64,000 bases of DNA, from the NCBI RefSeq assembly GCF_002776525.5, contig NC_045438.1:152009947-152073946 (forward strand). The letters run 5' to 3'. The stretch's first letter is position 1, and each line of letters opens with the position of its first letter. Position numbers and translations under genes: made by a program. Source of the stretch: Piliocolobus tephrosceles (Eukaryota > Chordata > Mammalia > Primates > Cercopithecidae). The notes beneath the pieces were generated by a model. The model saw only the letters and a program-made list of their open reading frames with translations. It was not told the origin of the DNA and did no database searches. Of the stretch, positions 45,614 to 57,580 are shown piece by piece.

Positions 45614-45900
45614 TTTTTTTTTTTTTTTTTTTTTTTGAGACCCAGGCTGGAGTGCGATGGCACGATCTCAGCTCACTGCAACCTCCGCCTCCCGGGTTCA
45701 AGTGATTCTCCTGCCTCAGCCTCCCAAGTAGCTGGGATTACAGGTGTCTGCCACCACACCCAGCTAATTTTTGTATTTTTGGTAAAGATGGGATTTCACC
45801 CTGTTGCCCAGGCTGGTCTCGAAATTCCGGCCTCAGATGATCCGCCCACGTCAGCCTCCCAAAGTGCTGGGGTTACAGGCATGAGCCACCACACCCGACC
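45614..45900 (-). mobile_element. Alu SINE, minus strand, partial left deletion
   Basis: Poly-T and 'gagacccaggctggagtgcg' (the usual 'ggagtctcgctctgtcgc' is deleted) to 'cacacccgacc'. Second of a close pair. Confidence 0.93.
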
Positions 45901-47371
45901 CCACTTTAGTTTTTTAATAGTGCTTGAGAAGATGTTTCTGCTAAATACTGTGCCTCTGGATTAAACCTCAAATACTTCAAAATGTGAAAAGTTTGGTTTC
46001 AGTCACAGATTTTTAGTTAAATACTTTTTAGGGACAAGAAAACTACAAAGTGCCTTGAAAAACAAAACACGCTCAATTTGTTATTTGTTTAACATATGTA
46101 GAAAATAAAATTAATACATATATCTTTTCCAAATTAACACAGTGTGAAACCAGCCACTACTCATTCATCAAAAGACACAATGTAGATCAAGTTTAGGCTC
46201 GGTTAGGACCCGGACACGGAATAAATGGTAGCTCTGAGGTTGAAAAAGCCCCCTGAGTCACTCTGGTACACATTCTGATGGGCGAGTCAGCGTCCCCACC
46301 CCACCCCAGCCCTTATCCCCCCTGAAAAGAAGTCTCTAGCTCGGAGAATTGACTTGTTATAACCTTACAAATGTAGGTGCCAGATTGCCATTGACATCAT
46401 ACTTTTCTTTTTGGCTTTCACTAGCTAGATAGTAATATTATAAAGGAACTCTCTGCTTTTTCTAGTTTGTCCTTTTCAAATTCTTGGAGGCCCTTCGTAC
46501 CATGGAACGCAGGATGGGCAAACGTGCTTCTTCTAGTGCATGTTAGATTTAGCACCTTTTGGCAAAGGGTCTTGTTTCCTGTGCAGTTTAAATTTAGATC
46601 CACTGAGAATCTGAGAAATTCAGTAATGAAGGGGTAACTTTGGAGTTTCCTCTTTTGGAAGCTTTCCTTATTAAATTCTATTAATGAGTCTGTTAGACTT
46701 GATTCCCATCTTACACAAGAGATTCCAAAATAGCAACTTGAATTGCTTCTTAGTCCCTCTTACAAAGTCACTCCTTCATTCGGCATTGATTGAGTGCCTC
46801 CCGTGTACCAGCTGACAGGGCTTATGTACAGAACCACTACCTTCTTTTTCATTCTGTTATTTTAAGAGTTTCTCGGTAGTCCATCTACCTAAGAAGTGTT
46901 GCTATTAAATTTCAGCCTATCTCATAAATATTATTCTGAGATCCTCCTTACTGGATTTGTAAGTGTAAATCATTCTTGGATAAAATATACAATATAAACA
47001 GTAAGTGGACCAGTCATCTGATTGTATGTGCTCTGAGTCTACAGAAAGAAAATATCTTGGTATGTTTCAGGAGACTTGTAAAGATGAATTGTAGGACTTC
47101 TCATTTCTGATTAAAACTAATTAAAATTTACTGTCTACAAGGGAGATGGATTGAACGTCACCTTTACCTTTCTCTTGACAACAATGAACTCTGACTCAAA
47201 GCTGGCACTAAATGTATTATTTCAGTGTATGTGTCCTATTCTGTGTTGTAATATTTTGGATAAAAAAATGGAAGAAAAATAAACGAGAAATTTTTGTTTC
47301 TGCTAAAAAGTCAACAGAGTCCATTGTTATCTTTCTTTGCTTTTCAGATGGCAGAAATTGGGTGTCAGGTC
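45901..47371. other. Non-coding sequence
   Basis: A short L2/MIR-like trace ('gattgagtgcctcccgtgta') lies at about 46787-46810. No gene recognised. Confidence 0.45.
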
Positions 47372-47379
47372 CTAGAAGA

Positions 47380-47673
47380 TAGGGGTTCCCAACCCCTGGG
47401 CCATGGACCATTGTGGGTCTGTGGCCTGTTAGGAACTGGGTGGCACACCAGGAGGTGAGTGGCAGGCGAGCCAGCATTAGCCAGCTCAGCCAGCCTAAGC
47501 TCCACCTCTTGTCAGATCAGTGGCAGCATTAGATTCTTTCTCGTAGGAATATAAACCATATTGTGAACTGCATATGTGAGGGATCTAGGTCGTACCCTCC
47601 TTATGAGAATATAATGCCTGATCCCCCTACCCATAGCCTCATGGAGCAGTGCCAAAAAGGCTGGGGACCACTG
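47380..47673. mobile_element. hAT-Charlie MITE of the MER1 group
   Basis: Terminal inverted repeats 'aggggttcccaacc' and 'ggctggggaccact'. The interior ('gtggcctgttaggaactggg', 'cagatcagtggcagcatta') is of MER1A/B type. An 8-bp target duplication flanks it, with one mismatch (CTAGAAGA 47372-47379, CTATAAGA 47674-47681), as expected of hAT transposons. Confidence 0.85.
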
Positions 47674-47681
47674 CTATAAGA

Positions 47682-48590
47682 AGTCCTGACCAGAAGTGTC
47701 ACATCTTTCTATAGCATGATGCTGCTTCTTGAACACCTGTAGTAGCCAAGGCCGGAATTAGTGTGGCACCCTCTTCCCCAGACAAGGTCCATGGACAATG
47801 CATTTCAAAATATAGGAAGCTCTCCTTACAGTCTCTGCTACTAGCTTCCATGGTTATCAAGTAATTATACTTTATGCTGAGCCAACTTATGCATTTAGGA
47901 AGAGATGAAGAGAAATTATATCCTCAAATGGGCTGGAACAAAAGGGAATACCAATAATTTGTAAGTTATTCAAATTATAATTAAAGCAGGAAGAGACACA
48001 GGGAGCTTTGATTATCTATGTTTTCTGTTAGAAAATAATACAACAAAAGTATCCAGGGAGTCTTATCAGTTCTGTAGGTATTTGGCAGAACAGTAAAGTT
48101 ATAAGTTGTCCTTTTAATTCCCAGCTACCTCTGGCCTCTGCTTCCCATGGCCCTGCCTTCTGACTTGCTGTTTGCTCAGCTCCTTAGTGCTTGGGAAAAG
48201 CAGAAACATCAGGTGAAGGGCGCTGAGATCTGCTGTGCACCTGTGCCGCACAGTCCTTCCCATATATACATGTGTAGCTTTTGGGTTTGCCAGTTGATGG
48301 AACTTATCTGCACCAAATAGCCTTCCATGGGGGTGGTGCCGATTCGCACTCCCACCCACAGCCGGTACAGCCTAATCACAAGTGGAACAATCAGAGCGGA
48401 AAGTAGCAGCCTCTGGTTTCCAAATGTGAGAGAGCCGGAGGGCTCAGTCCTCAAACCTCGTCTATTCTTTGTTGATGTCTTCAAACCATCTCAAAGCTGA
48501 CACCTTCTCCAGCCTGGGCCTTTTCTTTGAACCTCAGGTTTGCATATCCCACTGTCTCTTAACTGCCTCCAGTGGGATGAACTCTTGATA
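47682..48590. other. Unique non-coding sequence
   Basis: Two overlapping minus-strand frames at 48114-48484 show no domain. Nothing else recognised. Confidence 0.45.
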
Positions 48591-48599
48591 TTCTACTGC

Positions 48600-49280
48600 A
48601 ACCTGCTCCTCCCACTGTCTTCCCATCTCCTTCCAGTTGCTCAGGCCACAGTCGTTGGTGTTGTCCTTGACAGCTTTTTTTCTCCTACGCAATCCCTCTG
48701 GTCCACAGTGCCACTATCTCTTGGCTGGAGTTCCTCAGTAACCTCCTGAGTAGTCTGTCTGCTTCCTCTCAGAATATCTCCTCCATGCAACAGCCAGCAT
48801 GAACTGGTGAAAATGCAGTGCAGACCCTGTAGCTCCTCTGATCAAAACCCTCCAGCACCTCACAGCTCACCCAGAGTAAAGACCTCAGACTTTATCATGA
48901 CTCAAAGAACTTGTCACCCCCACCCTCTGACTTCATTTCCTGCTCCCCACCCCCTTTACTCAGTGCCAGGAACCCCGCCTGGATGCTGTTCCTCCAATAT
49001 GCCACATAGGAGCCCACCCCAGGACCTTGGTACCTTCTGTTCTTTCTGCCAGGAAGGCTCTTACCCCAATCACCACATTGCTTTCTATTTCCCTTTCTTC
49101 AGGCTTTTTTTCCAAAAGTTACTGTCTCTGTGAGGCCTTTTTTGACTGACAAGCTTGAAAAAATTGTCACCAGACCACTACCCTAGCCCCCTTTTCTGCT
49201 TAATTTTTCTGCTTAGCATCTATCACCATTTAATGGAAAATACTTCATTATAAATCTTTTATTCCCATAAGGATAAACAG
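48600..49280 (+). mobile_element. L2 LINE, 3' ORF end and UTR
   Basis: Carries the L2 series: 'tcaaaaccctccagcacctc', 'tccaatatgccacat', 'ctttctgccaggaaggctct', 'tctctgtgaggccttttttga'. It is the degraded end of the L2 reverse transcriptase and 3' UTR. Confidence 0.8.
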
Positions 49281-49339
49281 TTATTTGTTGTTGGGGGTGG
49301 TTCTAAATATTGATTTAATTGGTTATGAGGGTGTTAATA

Positions 49340-49709
49340 ATAATATAAGACTAGCATTTATTCATCAACTACTATGCGTCAGCCACTGGGCTAAGTGACT
49401 TACATATTAAGAACCTCACAGAAGGCCAGGCACTGTGGCTCATGCCTGTAATCCCAGCACTTTGGAAGGTTGAGGTGGGCAGATCACCTAAGGTCAGGAG
49501 TTTGAGTCCAGCCTGGCCAACACGATGAAACCCCATCTCTACTAAAAATACAAAAATTAGCCAGGCATGGTGGCAGGGCCATGTAGTCCTAGCTACTCGG
49601 AAGACTAAGGCAGGAGAATAACTGGAACCCGGGAGGTGGAGATTGCAGAGAGCCCAGATCGCAACACTGCACTGCACTCCAGCCTGGGTGACACAGTGAG
49701 ACACTGTCT

Positions 49710-49750
<41 letters not shown>

Positions 49751-49915
49751 CTCACAGCAACCTAGTAGGTGAGCACTGTTACTCTTGTTTTACAGGTGAG
49801 AAAACTGTGCCCTAGAGAAATTAAGTAACTTGATTCAGGTTTCATGGTTAAGTGGAACCTGGGTCGTAACAGTCCACTTCCAGAGCCTGTACCTTCAACT
49901 ACGGCTCTACTGCCT
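49340..49915 (-). mobile_element. MIR SINE, minus strand, split by an Alu
   Basis: Left part: 'gcatttattcatcaactactatgcgtcagccactgggctaagtg'-type text (49352-49395). Right part: 'gttttacaggtgagaaaactg', 'aagtaacttga' and 'ttcaggtttcatgg'. The two are collinear once the Alu at 49422-49744 is removed. Confidence 0.75.
49422..49744 (+). mobile_element. Alu SINE (S-type), plus strand, inside MIR
   Basis: Full length, A tail of about 37. 13-bp duplication AAGAACCTCACAG (49409-49421 and 49745-49757). Confidence 0.95.
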
Positions 49916-49984
49916 CTGCTAGGAGATGGCCCGAGGACATTCCTTAGCTGACTTCAGCTTGCTTTTTGCCCCCTGCAGTCCACC

Positions 49985-51030
49985 CCTGTCTCCTGCTTGG
50001 TCATCAGTGATTTCCATGCCATCCCATGTCATTGGACCAGTTGTGTGTTTTTAATAGGAGTTCTCATCTCAGTTTCTCCACAGCTTTGCCAATTCTGCTC
50101 TCCCCCTCCTGTCTAAATACCCTCCTCCCTTGGCTTCCTGAACACCACTCTCTTCAGGTGCCATCATCCCTTTCTGGCACCGCCTTCCTAAGTCTTCAGG
50201 TGTTCCCTTTCTACCTGCTTTCTATGCCTCTAAGTGTTGGAGTTCCTCATGGCCTAGTTTCTAGTTCCCTTTCTACCTGCTTTCTACACCTCTAAGTGTT
50301 GGAGTTCCTCATGGCTTAGTCTCTAGACTACTTTGCTTCTCCACCTAAGTTTTTCTGCTAGATGATCTCATCCAAACTCACAGTGGTTTAATGGACCCAT
50401 GACTCCTGCATCCATGTCTCTAGGCCAGACCTCTCATCATCTTCGGGCCCGTGTCTCCAGCTACCTACTCTGCAGCTCCTTTGGGGTATCACAATATCAC
50501 CTGAACTCAGTATGTTCAAAGCCAAAGTTGTAATCACCACCATCCCACCAAACCTCATACCCAAGAATTCCCCATCTCAGCCATTGGCGTCATCTGGTTA
50601 CCCAAGACAGATGCCTAAAAGTCATTTCTTGAAGCATTTCTCTCCCTCTTCCTCTGTATCTAATGTGTCACCAAGTCCTACTGATGCAATCTCCTCAGTG
50701 TCTTTCGAATGCTGCACTCCCTTTCTCCAAGCCCACTGTCACCATTCTAGTCCTAAAACCCACCTTCTCTCTAGGAGCCACAGCTTCCCTGGCCTTCTTA
50801 CGCCTCTTCCAACTGTTCCCATCACCCCATTCTTTTCTTTAACAGCATTTTTTACGTATAAAAATAGATATTTATGTGATTATGTCATGAATGTCTTTTA
50901 TCCCTAAGAAGCACTATGAGAGCAAGAAGCTTCCTATTTCTCCCCGTTCAGTCCTCAGCTCCTAGCAGCACAGTGCCTGGCGTATAGTAGATTCTCCATC
51001 AGTATTTGATTTGTTGAATGAAAAACTTAG
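49985..51030 (+). mobile_element. L2 LINE, longer fragment, with internal tandem duplication
   Basis: Contains upstream L2 ORF text ('gtgttggagttcctcatggc', 'ctgaactcagtatgttcaaagcc', 'tcaccaagtcctactgatgc') and, at about 50905-51030, an L2 3' end ('cagtgcctggcgtatagtag'). The central part is deleted. A 62-bp tandem duplication lies at 50203-50326. The 131-codon frame at 50512-50907 is relic L2 ORF. Confidence 0.7.
50203..50326. repeat. 62-bp tandem duplication within L2
   Basis: 50203-50264 and 50265-50326 match except for about five substitutions (tgcctc/caccc-type differences). Confidence 0.9.
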
Positions 51031-52990
51031 ATGTATTAAATGACAAACTGAGATCAAGGGAGAATGAAGAATCAATCAGAAGCAGATAGAAAATGACGCT
51101 GTGTGGTATGGCAACATCATGAATGGACTGTTACTGATAATACACACTGAGTCATCAAAGAAACATTAACTTGTATTCTCTATTTTAAAAGGAAGGTACT
51201 TAAATATAGAACTAAATAAACAGATCTCAGTAAGTAAAGTTTCAGTAAGCAAAGTTTTAGGAGGCAAAGAGAAATTAAGTTCACATCATTTCCCAATAAC
51301 ACAAATACATATTTTCCATCCAATTCTGAGGACAAAGACAATACCTCCTCACCCATCCATACCAATGGAGGCTGAGGTAACACAGATAATTGAAATTACG
51401 GTGAAGAAGGAAAGGGGCTGATTGATTTGCCTGCCATCTCCTTTCTTTAATAGTGGAGGAATTGCCAAAAAAAAGGCTAAAAACGGGCAACAGGAAAAGG
51501 GAGAAACAGTAAGTATCTTGGATAATCTTCCACTAGATAATTAAGACTTAACTGGGTCTGTTTTGATGTGTGCACATGTTTCTGTACATGGAAAAGGATG
51601 AACCCACAAATATTATAAATGCCAATTTCTGAAGGCTTTTGGAAAATGTAACCCATAGCATATGGTATCAAATTAATTTGGGGTTTTACTTGTCTCAGTC
51701 TGATTTGGGCACATTGAATTATGAGATAATAGTTTGGCATCCATGTTTGCTGAGTGCTTGTTGTAAGTTTCTCAATTTCACAAAAATTCTCTGAGGTTAG
51801 AGGATGCCTGGTGACCCTCGTTTGGCAGATGAGGAGGTAGCGGCACAGAGCCGATCAGTGGCTCGCCTGGGCTCTGACAGGAACTCCTGGGCACAGCTGC
51901 TGAGACCCAGGTCTACAGACTGTCACTCTGGCTTCACTATTTCTGCCCTTCCTTTGAGCACTTTTCTAACTTTTGTTCTGTTTCTTGCCACTTAATGCAC
52001 CTGTTTCATCATGCTGCCTGTCACAGTTAGAGGAAGGAATTTAAAACAGAATGGATCGTGTTTGACAGTAAGGAGCTGCACAGCTGAATTCCATCAAGAC
52101 AATGTGCTTATAGCCCCAGCGGTATTAAAACTTTCAAATGATGCTTTATCACAACTTCCCCTGGGTTGCATGTGACAAAGGGGTGCTTAACCAGGAGGGA
52201 CATCTCTCGTTGCTTGTAGGGGCAGGTTGCGGTTTTTTGCCCACCTCTAAAATCTCCTAAGAGCACTCAATTCTGCTTTTCCTCCTTAAAGCCAACAACT
52301 ATACAATTTAATTTAATGTTGAACAGCTGTTTCTCCTGCAGTCCAGGTGAAATTTGAGGTATCAGCTAATTGTGCTAAAGTTCCCAATAAAGAAGTATTC
52401 AGAAGGTGTGGATCACCAATTACTTCTTGGCCGAGCTGTGAACTAATAACTGGTAGCGGCAGATACTGTACTCAGATGCCACATGAAATGCAAAAGATTC
52501 TACACTTTATTCCATAAAGCATGGCTATAGGACATTGTCTGCTACTTAAGTAACTAATATTTAAATGTTTATAGATTTTTAAGTGATTTCTTCAACCTTC
52601 CTTTCTCACCCTGTTTCTAGATCTGATGCACAAAGGAAAATAATAATACAAAACCCATAATCTATTCATTGTGTTGTTGCGGTAGATCGAGTTACATGCT
52701 GCACAGCACAAGACCTTCTTTGCACTTCTTTCAAGCAGAATTATTGCTGTATATTCACTCTGAACCGAGAGGTGAGGATTGAACTGTGTAGTGCCTCAGA
52801 AAATATCAAGAGTTTTAAAACATTAGTTTTGAGAGACTGAAATACATAGAAACTCAGAATGTTTGAATGTCAGCCCAGACATTGGCAGGCTTCCATTCAG
52901 ATTTCGTTGTGAGTAAAATGTGTACTCAGTGACTGGGTTCAAGCCCTTCATAGTTTATAAGCAAGTGTCTCTGCTTTTTCTAGATCATTG

Positions 52991-53040
52991 CAAAAAAAAA
53001 AAAAAGAAGAAGAAGAAGAAAAGAAAAGAAAAAAAGAAAT
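52991..53040. repeat. (A)n(GAA)n simple repeat
   Basis: An A13 run, then GAA units and A-rich sequence. Confidence 0.85.
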
Positions 53041-53338
53041 AGGTTAAGCAAATTTTGTGGTGGTGCTTATGTGTGCACGGACATGCATGAGGCCTCCGCA
53101 TCTTCCAAACTTGGAAAGCATATTTTAACAGCACAAATATATCTACATGTTTGATCTACATCAGAGCCTCTTTTTTTTCCCTCTTCCTTGCATGCTTTTT
53201 AATTATATAGTTTAAATGTTTTAACTATTAAATCTGTTTGGTCTTCAAGCTGTAAACATCACACGCAGCTAATAAGCTTTAGGAAAGAAAAGGAAATTGA
53301 CATTTAGTATAGAGGTTCTACAAAACCAATGAAAAACT

Positions 53339-53372
53339 ATGCAAATGAGCTATGGAACAGACAGATTTGCAT
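53339..53372. promoter_or_regulatory. Inverted pair of octamer (POU) motifs
   Basis: ATGCAAAT at 53339-53346 and its exact reverse complement ATTTGCAT at 53365-53372, with an 18-bp spacer. The motif is the classical POU/OCT binding site. Function is not shown. Confidence 0.4.
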
Positions 53373-53954
53373 ATCCTCCTTGATTTCATGATGATATTCT
53401 CAGCATGAGCCTGGCAGCCTTGCCTTTTTACCTCTTGGGATGATGCATGTACTGGTGTTAGAGCCCTGCAGGGTCAATTTAACAAGTGTAACATTGTGAT
53501 TTTCCATGCGGTTTCTCAGAACCACTGAGCAAAACGCAGCAATAACCAGTGACAAAGGAAATCGATTTTTGAAGTAAATACTTTTGGAGGAGGGGAAGAA
53601 GGTACATTCCCTTCATATTTAATGTTGCCAAAGTTAGGTTGAACAAGTTTTTATATTAGTGCCATTTGGCATTTCAAAATAAATAGATTATCCACCAGTT
53701 CCACCACTCTCTGGATACCCTCACATGTTTACCACCAAAACTCCTGCGCAGAGACTGGTCCTCTTTTGCAAACTACTTTTGGCTCCCCTGCGATCTCTCA
53801 TCAGAAAAGCAGGCTAAGGAATCTGCTTTTGCCCCCATCCTGTTAGAATGATAAATAGTAGCCTAATGGCCAAGTTGTATACTTATTTAATCCATCGTCT
53901 GTATTGATAGTTTATGATGTCCTGGGTATGAATACGCGAAAGCATAGTTGCATA

Positions 53955-54125
53955 GTGGCGAAGAAGGATTTTGATATGGTCGAGATCTGGATTTGAACTC
54001 AACCCTGACAGTTCGCTCTGCCTTAGTTTCTTGCCCATAAATGGGGGTGATGAGGTAGTTGTGAGAATTAAATGAGAGACTATGCAAATGGTTATCACAC
54101 TCCCTGGAAAATAGTTAAATACCTA
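53955..54125 (+). mobile_element. MIR SINE, plus strand
   Basis: 'gatctggatttgaactcaac', 'gccttagtttcttgcccataaa', 'gttgtgagaattaaatgag' and 'cactccctggaaaatagtta' follow the MIR order. Confidence 0.75.
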
Positions 54126-55775
54126 ATAGATAGCATCACTATTTTGAAATGCTTTCAAAATTATACTCCAGTTTTACTTCTGCAAAATCAAAGTAGCTTT
54201 CTTCAGGAAAAAAAAAGAAATGAACTTCACCCCTAAAATGTACTTGGAGAATTTTAGAGGGTCTTTTCCAAGTTGTTATAAAGCACTTCTGAAGTAAATT
54301 TGCCCATTTCTGCCCACACCAATCTTATAACATTCCAGGAATAAAATCTGCACTCGAGTTTAAAAATAAAACGGGTGGAACAAACTGAATTAGAAGTCCT
54401 TGGCAGACATCCCCCCCAAGCAGAATGTTCTCTCAATTGGTGGTATCGCAATAAAAGAGATGTATATTTTTTAGTCTGCCCTTCCTCCCTGATAACTTCA
54501 GCCAGTTGTATTTCTCTATTCTAAAAACCTGGTATGCTTGGATTTAATCTCACCACTCCTTCTATCTATGGTCCTGCTCCTACCCCCACACCCACTTCCC
54601 CCCCAAAACCCCCACATCCGCCCAGACCCTCCTTCCCAAGAACACATGGAGGCGGGCTGCTCTCTGATACCGTATATGTGCATTCCGGACTGTGCTGAGG
54701 AAGGTCATAGAAACATGAGAAGGCTCTGCTGTTTTCAGTTGTAAAGACTGCCAAGAAAGAACAACAAAAAAATCTCAAATGCATTCACATTTCTCCCGCC
54801 TCTTTTTTCTTCTGTAAATATTCAACCCTTTTTAGAGAGGCTTTTGATAATGTGTTATCCCAGCAAACACCACGAACCTTGGATGTACGCAGTACTCCCT
54901 AATCCCATAGGAATGACTCAGTCAAGAGAGTTAGATAAAATATGGTTGGCAAGATTGGGTGGAGAATCTTGTTACTACACACACACGCACACACACCAGC
55001 AGCACCAGCCACTGCACCCCTATCATCGCCATAGAAATTATGTAAAAACTAGACATTCTCCTCTCCCTTACACAGTCAGTTGCATCTTTCCCAAAAATGG
55101 AAGGGGAAAAAGCTTTCTTTGGCTGAGCCATATGCAAAAAATTATGGAACATCTGTGTAAGTAACAACATACAACAAGACAAATTATTGGTGGTAAAAGG
55201 CAAAGCCCTTGTTTCAAAAACATGTCTGGAAATAGTGTGTATACAGAACCTTCCTTTGTGCTAATTACTCATAATAGCTGTCAGCTTTGTGTACCACAGG
55301 CTGGGCTGTTAATAACTAGTGGTCGGAGTACGGTGTTCTTTTTCTTTCCCTTTCTTGTTTTTCCTGGCCTTTCTTCCCTCTTTCCTGCCTTCTTTTCGTT
55401 GTTGTTGCACAAATCATATAGCCTTATTCTAATAGTTACTGGAAGACCAAATCAGAGATGTGGGGGATTCAGGGACTCGCGACATCTTGGAGTATACTAG
55501 TGGACAAATGCCGCTGTGTCACCCCTGATGGGGCCGTTTTCCTCCGACACTTGTCTGAGGAGTGCAGGGACCTTTGGGGTCCAAGCCGTGTATCAGTAAA
55601 CTTCAGAATTTTGTTCCTAACATTTAACTCTATTCTTAGTCTCAACACCCGCCACAAAAATAATGTCACTCCAGGCAAATTTAGTCGCTTACGGATTCTG
55701 AGTCTCATTGTGATTTTGCCTGAGTGGCAAGGTTTTCAGGCACGTGTACTTAAAAATGTGATGCGGTAGAATTTG
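54126..55775. other. Unique non-coding sequence
   Basis: A short CA/CGCA run lies near 54976-54998 and a C-rich patch near 54575-54640. No gene recognised. Confidence 0.45.
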
Positions 55776-55779
55776 CCTC

Positions 55780-55940
55780 CAGCTAGGAATCCACAGACTT
55801 GGGTTTGAGCTCCACGTCCCACAGTCACCATGTGATCTTCAGAAAAGAATCTCTGAACTGCCTGTGCCTCCATGCCCCCATTTGTCAAGAGAGAGGCGGT
55901 AATACCTGCCTGCGGTTTTTATGTGGATCGAAGGGGCTAA
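55780..55940 (+). mobile_element. MIR SINE, plus strand
   Basis: 'agacttgggtttgagctcc', 'atgtgatctt', 'tgcctccatgcccccatttgtca' and 'ggtaatacctgcctg' fit MIR. Confidence 0.65.
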
Positions 55941-55984
55941 AACTCATAGAAACACAGAGTGCTTCTATGATAAGAGAAAACTCC

Positions 55985-56272
55985 AGCCAGGCTCAGTGGC
56001 TCACGCCTGTAATCTCAGCATTTTGGGAGGCCGAGACGCGTGGATCACCTGAGGCCAGGAGTTTGAGACCAGCCCAGCCAACGTGACAAAACCTTGTCTC
56101 TACTAAAAATACAAAAATTAGCCAGGGACCTGTAATCCCAGCTACTTGGAAGGCTGAGGTAGGAGAATCACTTGAACCTGCGAGGTGGAGGTTGCAGTCA
56201 GCTGAGATCACACCACTGCGCTCCAGCCTGGGGGACAGAGCAAGACTCTTTCTCCAAAAAAAACCAACAAAA
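55985..56272 (+). mobile_element. Alu SINE, plus strand
   Basis: 'ccaggctcagtggctcacgc' to an AACCAACAAA tail. Part of the right-arm start is deleted ('gccagggacctgtaatccc'). Confidence 0.93.
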
Positions 56273-56960
56273 AATACTCTGATGCTATTGCTGCTGGTTT
56301 TTTTTTTTTTTTTAATGCTAAAAGGGCTCCAAACATCCTGTTATCACCCATTGTCAAATTTCTGCATATATTTTGCAGTGCCAGTGAGAAACTTGGGGTC
56401 TCTACAGTCAGTAAGGAAAAAGGAGTTTGAAAGAACTAAGGGATCTCTCTCTATGGGGAAGAAATAGTAGGGCAGAGAGTTTAAATTTAGGGTTTGGAGG
56501 AAATGATGCACCAGGGCCACCGCATAGCCCTCATGTCTCCTCTCTTCCGTGTCCTCTCTGCCTCCATCACCTAGTGAGAAGGGAACAGGTGCAGGAACAG
56601 GTGGCCAGGGTGTCCAGCAGGTGACCTCCCCAGCCCCCTATCCCCGCAGCCCCCACTGCTCCACTGGCAGCCTGTGTCCCAACCAAACCTTACTCCACAT
56701 TGTAATTCTAACGTGCTCTGCACATTCATCGCCATGTTTCCCTCCATCTGACCCAGCCCGTCAAAATCCTTCCTCTACCTCAGGGCCCAGCTCCCATCCC
56801 CTCTTCCACAAAGCCTTCTAACCACAAACCCATTAACCTCACCCCACTTGGGGCTTCCAAGTCCCTTTATTATTTATGGTTATGAGAAAGTGTTACAGTC
56901 GGCCTGGTGTTGTGTAGTGAGTTGTGTGAATGTGTTAGCAGAGCAGGTTGGCCCAGCATG
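56273..56960. other. Non-coding sequence, C-rich in part
   Basis: 56500-56850 is pyrimidine-rich and may include an L2 trace ('cagggcccagctcccatcccctcttccacaaagcc'). No gene recognised. Confidence 0.45.
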
Positions 56961-56964
56961 TGAT

Positions 56965-57169
56965 GGTTGACTATTAGCTGGAGTGAGCCAGCCTGGGTTC
57001 AAATCTCCCTGTGGCATCAGCTTGTGCTGTAATTGGAGTAAGTACTGAACCTCTCCCTGTCTCCTTTCCTCATTTGCAAACTTGGCTTAATAATGATAGC
57101 TACCTCAAAAAGTTGCTGTGATAATTAAATGAATGTCAAGCTCTTATAATAGTGCAAGCACTTAAGAAA
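56965..57169 (+). mobile_element. MIR SINE, plus strand, cut by MADE1
   Basis: 'gagccagcctgggttcaaatc', 'gaacctctccctgtctcctttcctcatttgc' and 'taatgatagctacctcaaaaagttgctgtgataattaaatg' follow MIR closely. Confidence 0.8.
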
Positions 57170-57171
57170 TA

Positions 57172-57250
57172 TTATTTTGGTGCAAAAGTAATTGTGATTT
57201 TGCCATTACTTTCAATGGCAAAAACCACAATTACTTTTGCACCAACCCAG
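57172..57250. mobile_element. MADE1 mariner MITE (miR-548-like hairpin)
   Basis: A 79-bp near-perfect palindrome: the arm 'tggtgcaaaagtaattgtga' returns as its complement after a central 'ccattactttcaatgg'. TA dinucleotides flank both ends (57170-57171, 57251-57252), as expected for Tc1/mariner. MADE1 copies are the known source of the primate miR-548 family. Confidence 0.93.
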
Positions 57251-57271
57251 TATTTGCTATTAAGAGTCCTC

Positions 57272-57580
57272 GTCAGCCAGGCATGGTGACTCATGTCTGT
57301 AATCCCAACACTTTGGGAGACTGAGGCAGGTGGATCACCTGAGGTCAGGAGTTTGGGACCAGTCTGGCCAACATGGTGAAACCCCATCTCAACTAAAAAT
57401 ACAAAAATGTGCTGGGCATGGTGGTGCTTGCCTGTAATCCCTGCTACTACAGAGGCTGAGGCAGGAGAATCACTTGAACCCAGGAGGCAGAGGTTGCAGT
57501 AAGCTGAGATCGCACCATTGCACTCCAGCCTAGGTGACAAGAGCAAAACTCCATCTCAAAAAAAAAAAAAAAAAAAAGAC
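57272..57580 (+). mobile_element. Alu SINE (S-type), plus strand
   Basis: 'agccaggcatggtgactcat' to about 19 A. Confidence 0.93.

Larger units (their letters stand above)
51031..53950. other. Repeat-poor unique interval, candidate conserved non-coding DNA
   Basis: Almost 3 kb with no recognisable Alu, L1 or L2, apart from a short A/GAA-rich run at 52991-53040. It has homeobox-type cores (CTAATTG, CAATTAC near 52360-52425), an E-box and paired octamers at 53339-53372. It contains no convincing exon. Any enhancer role is inferred only. Confidence 0.4.

Noticed and set aside
48114..48484. Two overlapping minus-strand frames of 81 and 91 codons
   Set aside because: No domain, no splice context, mutually overlapping; treated as chance.
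49372..49755. 127-codon minus-strand frame beginning with poly-Phe
   Set aside because: Translation of the Alu poly-A tail and body.
57172..57546. 124-codon minus-strand frame
   Set aside because: Alu plus MADE1 translation, not a gene.
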